A DNA stretch of 64,000 nt from Aurantiochytrium sp. KH105 (taxonomy: Eukaryota > Sar > Bigyra > Thraustochytrida > Thraustochytriidae): the NCBI GenBank assembly GCA_003116975.1, contig BGKB01000140.1, positions 1 through 64,000 of the forward strand, in the 5' to 3' direction. This document shows, one piece after another, positions 8,368-20,700 of the stretch. Position numbers and translations under genes: made by a program. Numbering within the stretch: position 1 is the first letter of the stretch; each line of letters starts with the position of its first letter. The notes below the pieces were generated by a model. It saw only the letters and a program-made list of their open reading frames with translations. It was not told the DNA's origin and made no database searches.

Positions 8368-11340
8368 ATGGGCGAGGAGGACGAAGGCTACGGCCGCCGG
8401 CCCCGCGTAGAGCTGCAAGACCACTTCACGCTGGGTACAGCGATCACGCACCTTCGGTTCAGGGATGCGCGCGTGCAAGTGATACAGGAAAAGAACCACC
8501 AAATCGTCATCGAAGATGACATAGGAGAGGATGACTACCCCGTGGTGCGTCTCTCTGTGAAGAAATCAAACGTGGGCAACTTTGGACTCAGCTTCCTCCG
8601 CGTGATTTACACGGTTGGGGCCATCGTCCTCTTAGGATTCGTTTTTGCCGGGGCCATCGATGTTATCCTACACGTCTTCCTCTCCATTGTGGCGAACCTG
8701 CAGCCCCGCGAAGGCGAGGATGGAAACATGGGGTTTGGCATCATCGAACTACTTGCTGTGCCCACTTTCATTCACTCCTTGGCGAATGCTATCACCCTCG
8801 CCTTTGGCTTCGTAGCAGACATCTGGGATGGCTTCGTCTTCTTCCGATACATTACGCACCGAAGTGTTGTCGCAAGCGAGTGGTTTGCATGGGCAGCCTT
8901 TGTCCTCTGCCCGCTTCTAGCACTGAGCAGCTGCATTTTGTCTGGCCGCGAGGACTGGTGGCATGTTACAGCGCTTACCCTTTTCTTTGCCTACCTGGTG
9001 CTCTACTCGATCTATTCGCTCGCGGTCCTCTTTTATGAGTGCAAGGCAGCTGTTCGAATCTTTCGATCTTGCGCAAATCCCAGACCCGTTTCAAGTTCTG
9101 GGTGCCTTGGGTCCCTCAAGTTTCTCTTGGAAATGTGCAAAGTACGAGTGCGTTTCGCGCTGTCCATCTACCAGCATCACCTCTACTCATCTGCCAATGA
9201 GAATCTAAGTGGCGCCGTGGAAATGAAAGATGCGAACGAGATCGACGAGAACGAGAAGATCGACACCAACACCAAGCAGAACCCAGAGAAAATTCACATG
9301 ACATGGTGGAGCAAGCTTCTAAGCTGCGGCGGAAACTGTGTTGGGCTCTACGAGCGAGTCAGCCCGCCCAAACGCATCTGGTCCCTCGTCGAATCGCTTG
9401 AAGCTGTGCCCTTCTTCACTCGCTCCTCGTGGACACTTGGCGGTTTGTGCTGCGCCTCTACCTCGCGCGCGACAGTCAGCATTATTAGCGGCCAGGGCGC
9501 CCTTACCTCTGCTCAATGGATAAGCAGCGCTCTGTGCATCATGCTTACCATTGCGCTTCTCGCCCTCACCATTGTCGCTGTTCTTTGGTACTTTGAACTC
9601 GGTGTGGGCAGCTGGGTTCTCGTGCTTGTCGTGCTCGCCATCATCGTCATGCCGCGCTTATTCCGCGCGCTCAAGACGCTCTTGGAGGTCCTTAAGAAGA
9701 GCACGGGCCTCTGCCCCCCTGCAGAGTACGCTGCAACGGGCTCACGCCGCCTGAATGATACAAACGAAGGCGCCACGACGCTCAACATTGTAAAAGCAAG
9801 TGATCGCGATGACCACGAGCGAGACTCTGGATACCCTCGTCACGGGACCGAGGCAGATGTCGAGGGCGAATACGATGCAGTGGAAACGCATGACGAAAAC
9901 GCTCGGATCCACCATCTCAACAGCGACAATCACGAAGAGGAAGCCAACACGATATATTATCAGCGCTGGGAGACGGTGCGCCTTGCACGACCGAAATCAG
10001 CAGTTGTAATAGTCCTACTTGCACTGCAAGTCATCCTCTTCTATGTGCTTCCCTGGGCAGCTCTTATGGCGTCGGAAAACTACCCGCTTGGCATTCTCTT
10101 CTTCTTTCTCGGCTCGATTTCTGCCATTCGATTTTTCTTTAGTCCTCGCATGATGCTGCGCGAATACGGAACCAAGGCCATGTCTGCGGTGGGCCGGAAC
10201 CCAAAGGACCAAATGCGCCTTGATATCTTGCTTACCCGTATCTCGCGAAAATCCGTTCGCGTCTGCTTTGTCCTCCTCCTGACACTCGCTTCCATTATTG
10301 CTTTTGCCCTTCTTGTGGCCAGTGCCATAAATGAAGCGAATGCTGACGTTATAAACGGGACCAACTCTTCCAGCGACGAGATCGTCTTTCTCAACGACTT
10401 TGATTTTGCTGTTCCACCTCCACCTCGGGACCTGTACTACCCAACCTGCCGGCTCAACGCCAACGCTCAGGCCGCCGATGTCACAACTGGCCCATTGGGC
10501 CTCGCCGACATGGCCTTTTTGAGCCATTTGGCCTATGTTCGTGCCCCAAACGTGCAGGCGCAGCTCGATTCTTGGTTCGGCAGCGACGTCGCTGTCTTCC
10601 AACGGAATTTCTCGGAAGCATTTCTCGCCGAGTCTACCTCGCCCGTGTCGTACTACCTCGTGTCCTTTCCAGATTATAGTCTCGAGGTTGTCACGGCCCG
10701 GGGCACTGTCACCGCTCAGGATGCCTTTGTGGATTTGCAGCTGTGGCTCTCCGCGTTGCTCTTTCAGGCTGTTCGCGCTGTCATGCCCTTTGGAGATTTG
10801 CTCACCACTATTATTCCCAATCTCGTTGACTACATTAGCACCGTCGAGGCTGCCAATATCGAGAGGGTAAGCTACTATCGCGAGCTCACTGACTTTGTCG
10901 AAACGGCATCTTCGCTCCGTAACGAGTCTCGATTTCTCATTACGGGCCATTCTCTCGGCGGCGGTCTCGCCATCATTACTGGCGCACAGCTGAAAATTCT
11001 CACGGTGGCCATCTCTGGCGTCAACGCGATGCTCTCCCGCCACACCTTTGACCCGCCAGTCTTGGAGGAAAGCCTCAACCAGTATGTCTTTAACGTTGTG
11101 CCGGACCGCGACCCGATTCCCCGCGTCGACGACTTGGCGCGGCTATACCAGCGCGTTGAGTGCAATGCTTCTGAGAATAGTATCTTTGCCTGCCACACCA
11201 TCCTGCGCACGCTGTGCGAGATCTCGTATCGCTGCGGCGGTCGACCGCCACTGTGCGAGTGTACCACAGAGTATGGTTATCCTGAACCAACCTCAAATGG
11301 ATCGCGTACCTTTGCAGAGGCCTGCGAGACGACGTTGTGA
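8368..11340 (+). CDS. Polytopic membrane lipase, class 3 (DAG-lipase-like)
   Basis: Likely acylglycerol hydrolase tethered to a membrane. From ATG 8368 the protein has 990 residues; the frame extends upstream to an ATG at 8257 with poorer codon use, so the start is uncertain. The first 700 or so residues carry roughly ten hydrophobic segments in two groups, separated by a polar acidic loop. The C-terminal 250 residues are a class 3 lipase domain: nucleophile elbow GHSLGG with Ser at about 862, Asp at about 913 in VVPDRDPIPR and His at about 943 in FACHTI. The Cys-rich tail after the catalytic His suggests a lumenal or extracellular face. Membrane helices before a class 3 domain recall sn-1 diacylglycerol lipases, but those have four helices. 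The substrate cannot be read from the sequence. It converges with the IP3R-like gene. Confidence 0.82.
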   Translation: MGEEDEGYGRRPRVELQDHFTLGTAITHLRFRDARVQVIQEKNHQIVIEDDIGEDDYPVVRLSVKKSNVGNFGLSFLRVIYTVGAIVLLGFVFAGAIDVILHVFLSIVANLQPREGEDGNMGFGIIELLAVPTFIHSLANAITLAFGFVADIWDGFVFFRYITHRSVVASEWFAWAAFVLCPLLALSSCILSGREDWWHVTALTLFFAYLVLYSIYSLAVLFYECKAAVRIFRSCANPRPVSSSGCLGSLKFLLEMCKVRVRFALSIYQHHLYSSANENLSGAVEMKDANEIDENEKIDTNTKQNPEKIHMTWWSKLLSCGGNCVGLYERVSPPKRIWSLVESLEAVPFFTRSSWTLGGLCCASTSRATVSIISGQGALTSAQWISSALCIMLTIALLALTIVAVLWYFELGVGSWVLVLVVLAIIVMPRLFRALKTLLEVLKKSTGLCPPAEYAATGSRRLNDTNEGATTLNIVKASDRDDHERDSGYPRHGTEADVEGEYDAVETHDENARIHHLNSDNHEEEANTIYYQRWETVRLARPKSAVVIVLLALQVILFYVLPWAALMASENYPLGILFFFLGSISAIRFFFSPRMMLREYGTKAMSAVGRNPKDQMRLDILLTRISRKSVRVCFVLLLTLASIIAFALLVASAINEANADVINGTNSSSDEIVFLNDFDFAVPPPPRDLYYPTCRLNANAQAADVTTGPLGLADMAFLSHLAYVRAPNVQAQLDSWFGSDVAVFQRNFSEAFLAESTSPVSYYLVSFPDYSLEVVTARGTVTAQDAFVDLQLWLSALLFQAVRAVMPFGDLLTTIIPNLVDYISTVEAANIERVSYYRELTDFVETASSLRNESRFLITGHSLGGGLAIITGAQLKILTVAISGVNAMLSRHTFDPPVLEESLNQYVFNVVPDRDPIPRVDDLARLYQRVECNASENSIFACHTILRTLCEISYRCGGRPPLCECTTEYGYPEPTSNGSRTFAEACETTL

Positions 11341-11727
11341 GAACACGGACGTACACTCAGCTTGGAAGCCGATAAGGAAGGGGTAACAGACCACCTATAA
11401 AAGAGTCCATCGCCACATCCTGCTAAAAGCCCCTCGCCGTGATCGCAGGTCTCCCAGCTTTGGCAGATAGATGCTCGTGGACCAACGTCATAAGACGTTC
11501 AGGGCTTAAAAAAAGAAGCAACCAGACAACACAAATGGGCAATGGCGTGACCGAGGTGGATTGACAAACTACCTAAGAAAAGGCTGGGTTAAGCGCAGCT
11601 TGACCACACGAGTCGCAAAAATTGCCGGGCTGGTTGATTACGTCAATCAGTCTCTTTCTTGAAAAGTGTAAACCAAGAGAGAAAAGAGAAGAAATAAACA
11701 ATAAAGCACTAGAACCTAGACCACAAT
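11341..11727. other. Convergent intergenic region, lipase / IP3R-like
   Basis: Holds the 3' ends of two convergent genes. AATAAA-like motifs near 11691-11706 could serve the lipase transcript on the + strand. Nothing else was seen. Confidence 0.5.
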
Positions 11728-14700
11728 TTACTCTGCAGCCGAGCTGGACTCCAAATTCAGCTCGTGCAGGACATGAAGCTTGGTCTCCATGTGATCCAGT
11801 CGCCGAGACACCGCGCGCATAGAACGATTGAGACCAGACGTAAGCTTCTCCAACGCCGCGCGCGTCGTATTCTCAAAAGCACCATGCGCGCCGAGCGCAA
11901 GAGCACGCCCAGAAGGGATCCAAGAAATTGCATCTCCCGATGATTTGTCGAGCTCGGCGAGGACGTAGCTCTCCAGCCCATTGCACTCAGTCTCGTCCTT
12001 GGCCTCTAGGTACAAAATGAAACCCAGATAGTCGTAAATGTTGTGCTCGTACGAAATGTGGTACATGAAGCCACCCTTGAACTCAGTGCGTAATCCCTCG
12101 CGCCCAGCGTAGCGCGCAAGATCATCTTGACGCTGACGGTACTCGAACGAGATTGCGTCAAACTCGGCGCGGCCCAAGCCACAAATAAAACACGAGTTGT
12201 TGAGCTGGGCGTGGCGATTCTGCAAGTCCTCGCGCAGGCTCGAAAATTGGTCCACGAGAACACCAAAGACAGCGTTCAAAAGAAAGATGGACACGATGAT
12301 GACAAAGCCAAGGTCGAACGCCAGGCGCTGCAATGCCTGGTCGTGGTTGGCGGGAAGATTGACCATGACCGCCGCAGGACCTTCTCCAACGCGAAGTCCA
12401 ATGTCGAGAATGAACATGAAGCACGTGAGCAGCTCCTCGCACGGATTTTCTCCAGTGACCGGGTCCGCAAAATGCTCTCGAAATGACAAAAACGCCACCA
12501 GCGAAAACCCATACAGAGTGATGGAAAGCAAAATAAAAGTCATGGCGAGACTGCGAAATGGAACACGCACGGCCTGCACCACATTCTGGAGCGTCTCGTT
12601 GCTCAAGACGATGTCAAACATCGGCACCATGAGGTAGACCGCATCCGCGCCAAGTCCAAGACCCCACCAACAGGCCACCAATGATACCATCTGAAAGAGC
12701 GATCTCGATGTTGTGAGCACATCAAAGAGGCAGCAGTACCATTTTGCAAACGATGCAGAGAAGCCAAGTGCTCCTCCAGATCGGCGCACCGCGCGCGCAA
12801 AGAGCGTGCCTTGCGCAAGCACCCAAAATTGAGCACACACCAGGAAGCGGGGGTTCACAAGGACACCCCAACCAAAGCGAATTGCAAGCAAAACACTCGC
12901 CACAGAGCACCCGACCCCGAGAGACCACGCCATGCGCACCTCGCGACTGTTATAAGGCTGCGCAAGCGCGGAGGATACGAGCACATCGTCGCCCTGCCCA
13001 CCTGCGCTGCCAGAAGAAAGATGCCCTGATGCAAGCCCCGAAGCCTTGGGCAGCGACCGCAGCCGCGCACGAGCAAGACGAAGTTTGCGTTCCAGCTTCT
13101 TAAGACGAATCGGAATCTGTGTCAGCAAATCCAGTCCCCGCAGCAAAAGTAAATGCGCCATCTGTATCACTGTCAGCAACTGGATCATGCGTAACGCAAG
13201 CGCGGGCCCAGGCCCCCCTGCGAGCGAGTCCCACAATGAAGGTAAAATTGTCGTGACCACATTCGGCGCTACGCATAGTTCTTCGCTGTCGCCGGCTTCA
13301 GGAGACACGGAAAAACTAAAGAGGAGCAGAAAATTGGACCATACTGAGAGCGCAAAGGCGATCGCGCGAATCTTGTCGAGATCCATCAAAAGCTTTTGAA
13401 TGGGCAACGCTTCGGAGAGCTGCTGGACCTGAGAGACCTCGTCCAAGAGAGAATTGGCGTTATCGAGGAACTCGCGCAAGCGCAAGTCTGGGTCTTCAAC
13501 ATTGATGTCCTGCATCAGGCTCACACGCGCAGAGTGAGACAGGAAACTGAGTGCTTTAGGTTTGGGGTAGAAGCACCGATGTACAGAGCCCTGAAAGAGG
13601 ACTTCGACACTCCGAATTGCTTCCATAAAGAACGCGATGGCTTTTTCCTCATCCGCCTTGATCATATCCATGAGGTGAAGTCCCCTGGCACGGCGCGCGT
13701 CCGAAAGTGTGACCATGATATTCAAAGCGTCGGTGGCAGCCTCAAAAAGATGCAGCATGGAATCTTCCGAGCGCCCTCGCGACGTACAGAACTCGATGGC
13801 GCGATGAATCTCCACGAGACGAGCACGCACAAGTGAGAGCTCGATCTCGCGCAAAAGTGATTCCTCCACCCTGGTATCCTGACGGCCCTCGAGCATTGCG
13901 CAGAGCGTGCGCATTGCTTTTGCCTTAAGCTCTAGAATTAGAAATGCATCGCGCTCGTCGTCTTCGGTAATCTTGTCCAGGTCAGCCTCGTGCAGAAAGG
14001 TATCACTGAGAGTAAAGTTGGTCAGAAGTACCTTTTTCACGGTCTCCAACACGCGATTGATCGGGTTGGACAAGAGGTCCTGGTTTGCCTGGCACGGCCC
14101 TTGCATGGACTCGATAAGGAAGTCAAAGATCTTGGTCAGCTGTTGCACGGTGCCTTCCCGACTGTACGCAAGAACTTCCTCGCTCTTGGTAAGCAGACAT
14201 GCGTGTTCGACACCGAGCAGCAATACGTTTGTACTGGTACGATATACAGCTGCTTCCCCTTGCTCGCGCAAAAGATTTTGCATGTCGAGAAAATGACCTT
14301 CCATGCACAGCTGCAAGAAGCGTACCACCTTGACAATGTCTTGGGCAGCCTCGCGTTGCTCGATCTCGGCCTGAGTGCGCTTGCGTCTCAGATGGTGTCG
14401 CGACCGAGGCGCCTGCAGCTCGAAAAGTGAAGCAACATCTCTAGCGTGTACGACATTGCCGCCTTCCTCCTCGTCACTTGATGACGAGGAGCTCGAGGCA
14501 CCATCGTCAACGTCAGGGTTCCCGTCCTTGTTCTGGCCCTTGGCCGTTGTCTGGGTCTCGCCTTGCTTCACGCTCCCGGCCTTTGCATGCTGCGTGGAAT
14601 GCATTGAACCGTTGCAAATACGGCCTCCTCTGCTAGAATTGTCCTCGCTGTCTTCCAGCTCGTCGAGGTCGCTGTCAGTTCCACCAAGACGGGCGCCACC

Positions 14701-17700
14701 ATCATCGTCATCGTCATCATCATCGTCGTCTTCGTCATCATCGATGGACGAAGAGGTGGTAGAGCTTGCTTTGGATGAAGACGTCCCAAAAGAGGTCGCC
14801 CCGATCGAGTCGGCGACGATGGAGGAGTTTCCAGACAAGACGGAGGCTGTATCGCCATCATCGCGCACAAGAAGCGCTTCTTCCTGAAGCTTGCGCTTCT
14901 TGTCAAGTTTGATCTCGGAGCGCGCCGCCTCACCAATCCTCGCAAAGACCGCCGCGAGACGCGCAAAGAACCGCTCCCCGCGTGGCGACATGAGGAGACC
15001 AAAGAGACGCTCCTGAACCTGGCGATTTCCGCCCTCGAGGAGGGCGATGAGACTCAAAATCGCTTTTCGAGCCAAGGCAGGCGACGTTTCAATGCAAAGA
15101 ACCTGAAAAGACATGTCCACAGCGCCCATGTCGGTGAGTCGAGACTGCGCATTCCGCTGAAGTTCCTCTTTGGACGCATCCTTGGCACGCCACGCCACAT
15201 CAAGATCCCCAATGTATGCAAGTGTAAACTGCACAATGGTGAGCACCTGCTGCGCGGTCTGGTCTGACCTACGTGCGAGGGGCTCGGTAACGTCGTTGTG
15301 TCTAATGTTGTGCTCGCGGCAGGATGCGCGCACAAAACCCATGAGCGAACGGAGAAAAAGAGAGAGCGTTGCCATGTCTCCGCAGGCGTCGTAGATTGAC
15401 TGAATCATGGAGCGCTGCTCATCCTGAATGAGTTGCTGGATGTGCGAGCTTGACTGCAAGAAGCGAAGAAAGACGTGCCAATTGTCGTGCGTGGGCCGTC
15501 CTCGTTTCCGCTCTTGCGACCGGAAGAGACGCCGTTCAATGCGCTCCATCTTGCGACGTTCGCGATCAAGCTGCCGCCGCTCCTTGTTGGCCTTGGCGGA
15601 GAGTCGGCGTTCCTCCTCCGTTTTTCGTGCGCGGCGATGAGCCGATATGGACTTGAGCAAACCACTTTTGGCTCGCCGAGAGAGGTGTTGCTCACCGGGC
15701 GTCTCCGCGAATTCCGTGAGCTCTTGCACAACCGTGAGGAGCGGAGCGCGAACCGCAAGGATGGCAGACGGCGCCGTTTGAAACTCAAAGGCGGCATGGA
15801 AGAAGGAGCGCAGCATGTACATGAAGCCATGAAAGACAAGACCACGGTAGTTGCTCAAGGTGTCTGCAACGACATCGCCACCGCGGCAACGCTCCAAAAA
15901 GCTTCCTAGTTCTGTGAGGATGATTTGCAAAAGATCCACGATGCGAGGCACCTGCTGCATGGTTCCAGCGTCCGCGAGACCTGTGTCGAGAAAGGCATCG
16001 GAGAGGGCGCGCAAAAGAACGCAGCGGAAGTGATTGTTCATGGATGGTCTCGCGCCCGAGTGCGTCGCAAGGTCGAGCAAGAGGTCAAGAGGCAAAAGTG
16101 CCTGGACCTTGGCTTCGCAGTAAGGGTTGTGGCCACGTGTGACAGCTGAAAAAAACTCGCCGAGCAAGATGCTCGCAGTGTCACTTGACTCGACCGTGAG
16201 GTCCCGAACCATGTTCTCTAGTCGGGCCTCTGCGCCCGGATCCGATAGGATAGCGTGCATTAGAGCATCCTGATTGCGGCGAATTCCAACTCCGTTCACG
16301 GACGATAGCTGCACGAATAGAGTCAACACATCTTCCGTGAGCTTGGAATGGTCCACGAGAATATTGATGATGCGAGGCGGGAAGTCGGCGCATATTTTCC
16401 GGTTCCCTCGGACAACAGCCGAAAGGCAAGCAATGGCTGGGCTGAGATTGTCTTCGAGTAGATTTTGCACGAGATCGATGTGATCGAAGACGAAACGCTG
16501 ATTGTCGATGCTGTCCTCCACAAAGACCTCAAAGAAGCGAAGGGCGAGACGCTGAATGTCGCGAAGCCACGAGGAGCGGTCGGCATCAAGAGAAAGGGCA
16601 TGCAGCACGACATCCGCCACATCGAGCGACTCGAGAATGCTGCGATGGGGCCCGCACGCTCGCGTAAGGAAACCTAGATTGCTTTTCACGCGCTTTATGA
16701 CAACCCAACCCACGTCAGAAAAAGCATTGTTTACACCCCAAATCATGTACGATTGCAGATCGTTCAAGAGCACCAAGGATCGCGTCTTGATCGAGTTGTA
16801 AAGCCGTGCCCCTGCAGAGGCACTCACAATGAGCGTCTTTTGCAATCCGTCCATGAGACGCGAACCAGGGCTGTGCTCAATGACCAATAGATCGAGAGCG
16901 CGCTCGAAAAGTTGCACAGAGGGGTCAACCTGCTGACCACAGCGAATGACCATATCTACAAGTAATTCGTCCACGGTCGCGCCAATGTCCGAAGGCGTGA
17001 ACTGCTTTTGAAGGTCGTAGAGGTTCCACTTGCTCTCCTTTGGGGCGCCAGCACGCGCGAAGCCTCCCTCGACTTGCGTCACAAGCTCACACATGCGCGT
17101 ATCCTGCGCTGCGCCCTCGAAGGCGTCAAGCACGAGCGAGATGGAGTGATCAGTCTCGAAACGAGATGCCGTGATGAGCAGCTCGCAAATTCGCTGCCGC
17201 AGTACCATCTCTTGGCGTCGCAGAGAATCGTTTGATACGAAACGCAAAAGACGCACCGCGGCGCGGCAGAGATCAATGATTTGTTCCGGGCATGAGCTGT
17301 ACCCCATCAGTATTAGCGTTTGGCCGAGAGAGATCATGCTTCCTGCAAATGATGCCTGGCCGTCGTCTCCTGCAATGGACATTTCGTTCTGCTTCGACGT
17401 CAAGTCACGATTTTCCGTGCGCTTCCGGCCTTCAGTACCTATACCTTGGTTTGATCTGTTCCTCGAGTCGGCTGTGGTCTGACCTTCGTGGCGCTGCTTG
17501 CTGTTGCGGCCGTAAGCGTCCTTTTGGTCGGAGTTTGGGGCGTGGGCCCCACCCAACTGGAGCAGCGGCGACCCCGGCTCCTGATTGGCGTACAGAGAGC
17601 TCCCCGCGTCATTGTCCATGGCATATGAGGTGGAAGTCTCCTTGTCAGCAGCAGCTTTCGAGGCCTTTTCTTTGACCAAAGAAGCGTATCGGGTGAGGGA

Positions 17701-20700
17701 ACGGAGAACGAATTCGCGCGGAAATAAGAACTTGTCTGCACCCGAAATGAGGAAAAAGGGCACAGTTTTGCCCGAGAGCACGTTGGTGAAGGAAGAAGAA
17801 GCCGTGTCTGCCTCGGTATCAGCAAATTTACCATCACAGAGCTTTGCCTGGTCAGGGGACGGAGAGCACGTTTTAGTGTCAAGAGCAGCATGGCTAGCAC
17901 TGCTTCGAAAAAGGTTGAGGCACTGGGGCATTTGGCGATATCGCCCGTAGGCGCCCCCCGGCGGAGCATTGACGCGAAAGTAAATTTTGCGCGGCAGATC
18001 ACGAACCACGTGTGGATAGCGGTCAAGATAGAGAGCCTGAAGAAGCTCGCAAAAGGCAGCTCGGAGCGAGGGAGCAAGCCGCACGTTGCTCGCACCAACG
18101 ACGAGCAATTCGTAGGTATAAATTTCCTCGAGTATCTGTATGCAATTGTAAGACCGCCCCTCGACAAGCTTGGTCATCAGCACGAGCTGGCCATGGAGGT
18201 ATGAGCACAGCTGACGAGCGCGCTCGTCTTGGAGGGCCTGGAGATCTTCAAGGCTTACCCAGGTCTTATGAGACTGAGTGACTGCTGCAGACACGCCGAG
18301 ATCTTGTGCGGAGTCTGCAAGAAGAGCCGAGTCCCAGGAAATCAGGATTTTGCCCCGCCGAAGTTGCGGTTTTCCCCCGTCCGGAGAAGCCTCGAGAAGC
18401 GTGTCACCGCCCAGCACACGATCACGAAGAGCGGCAAAAGCGACTCGTTCGGGTCCATTCGAGGAAGACTGCGCATGTGCGTCTGTATGGTCTTCATCCT
18501 CCTCGAGCTGGAAAGCGACCTCGATGAGAACCTCTTCCGGGTGGTTGCGGAAGATCTCGAGAACAATGAGTTCTTGATTGGAGACGATGCACTTTGTCGT
18601 TCCCTGGGCAAGATCCTTGCAGGTACAGAGGGAAGAAAGGAGGTCCACATAACGCTTTCGGGGTCCGTGTTTGCGGATCAAGCCGACGAGAAAAGTAATT
18701 TGGGGCCCTTTGAACTTTGTGTCGAGGAGGGTCTCATTGTTGTTTACGAGTTTGCGGAGCAATGTGACGGCGCCGACGCCACAAGAAAGTTGGCGCGCCA
18801 GCGACATAAGAACTGGCTCAAAGGTTACTTCGGCGCGCAAAGAGTATAAAAAGTCGCAAAAGGGCCGAGCAGGCCGTGGCAGCTGCGTATCGGCGAGGGA
18901 AAGCTCAAGTTCACGGCTATTCTGAAAGATGGCGGTTGCGGCGCGGAAGCAGAGACGGTGAATAAAGTATGCCCAGCGAAAAGGTGTCGAGGTGAGCTTA
19001 TCCATCCAGCCGTCTGCAAGAACGGCCTCGGGGGCGGTGCAAACGTGAAAAAGTACTTCAAAGAGACGTAAAGCAGCCAAGCGTACTTGTAGCGCAAGCT
19101 TTGAAGGCGCGAGTGGCTCCTGGAACACGCGGTTTGCGACGCTAAGCTCATAGTCGACGAGCTCAGCGCGGACTTGCTCGTCATCTGTGTCAGGCGTTTC
19201 CCCAAGAACAAATGCGAGCGCGTCAGGCTCCCCATAATTATCAACGCCGCGGCAAAAGGCGAGAAGCTCGCGGAGTACCTCGATCATTGGTGTTGTTTCT
19301 GCACGCGTGATGTACGTTTCTTTGGCGCGCGATCGTGCGAAACTTCGCATGGAAGAAGGATGTCCTCTGATCCCAAGCGAAGGCCGAGTGCTCGGTTTGC
19401 TTCGATCGAACGACGACTTTCGAGCGGGCAAGGGGTCTGCGCTGGCGTGGACCATGCGTTCTCGTAATAGCGAGACGTAGCTCATGGACACCCGAGTCCA
19501 GGACTTGATGGTTTCCACGGCACGGACCGTACTTAGAGGGACAGGGATACCGACAATGGCATCCTGGTCGTGACGCAAAATGGAGAGGCTGACGGAGCCA
19601 TCGGGCGGGGCATGGAGAAAAAATCGTCGCGCGGAGGAGCCGTCGCCAAAGAGGACTGGCGTCGGTGGCTCGAAAGACAGAAAGCAGGTCATGCCGTCAA
19701 AGCGAATTGCGGCTTGCGAGCGGTCGTTTGATCGTCCGGCATCGTGGCTATCCGAGTCAGAATCGGAGTCGAGGTCGAGTACGTCCGCGTCCACTCCAGC
19801 GCGCGCTTTGCTAAGCGCCGGGGCGAACGAAAAGGTCGACAACATTCCTCGAAACGAGGAGGTGAGCTCGAGATCGAGAGTGCCATATTCCTCAAGCCGA
19901 TCAGCATCGAGGGTGTGGGGCTTGACAGATAGGTATCTGCCGGTGGCGAGATGGCGGAGGGCCACGCGCGAGTTCCAAGGGACGGCCCCAATGTGCTGGG
20001 AAGACAATGCAGCCTTGGCAGCGATTGCTGCCGAGGTCTGGCCCGAGCGCTCTGATGCTTCGCCCGTAGAACCTTGTCCGATGGATGTTGAGCTCCCATT
20101 GAAGGAGTAGTTTCTCATGGTACTCAGTATGCTGGAACGGCGGCTTGGGGCTCGAGATGAGGCTACTGCTGCTGCAGGGCTAGAGCTTGAGGCTTGCTGC
20201 CACTCGAGGACACTCGAAGCGTGTTCGACAATCCAGATACTCTGATCGGGTTTGACTGGGGTGTCTCTCTCTGCCGAGTACCACATTGCGTTACGTGCCG
20301 CAAAGTCGTACGGAGCGCCAAGCAAGGCCTCGACTTCCGGATGGAAAAGATAGATTGCCTGACAGTCGTAGACGTACGAGGCTCTTTCTGGGTTGTAGCC
20401 TCGTGCAGCGAGGTAAAATCGCCAGCTTGCATTCTGGGAGCTCAGATGAACCTCACGCAATGCGCGCAGCTCGGATAGGCCGACGCAGTCGATGTTTTGC
20501 AAAGGCCTCGGCACAGTCTCTTGGGTACTGTTGAGGTAGTAGTCTGGAAATTTTACAGAGCGCAAGAAAATCTGGTCACCCGCATAAACTCTCGCGCCCT
20601 CTGCCCGAACCTTGAAGCGAGGCAGAATCTGGAACCAAGAGAATTCAGAGCCCTGGTCCTGGAGGTCAACCATGAGGCAGTCTTTGCGGATCCTGGCGAC

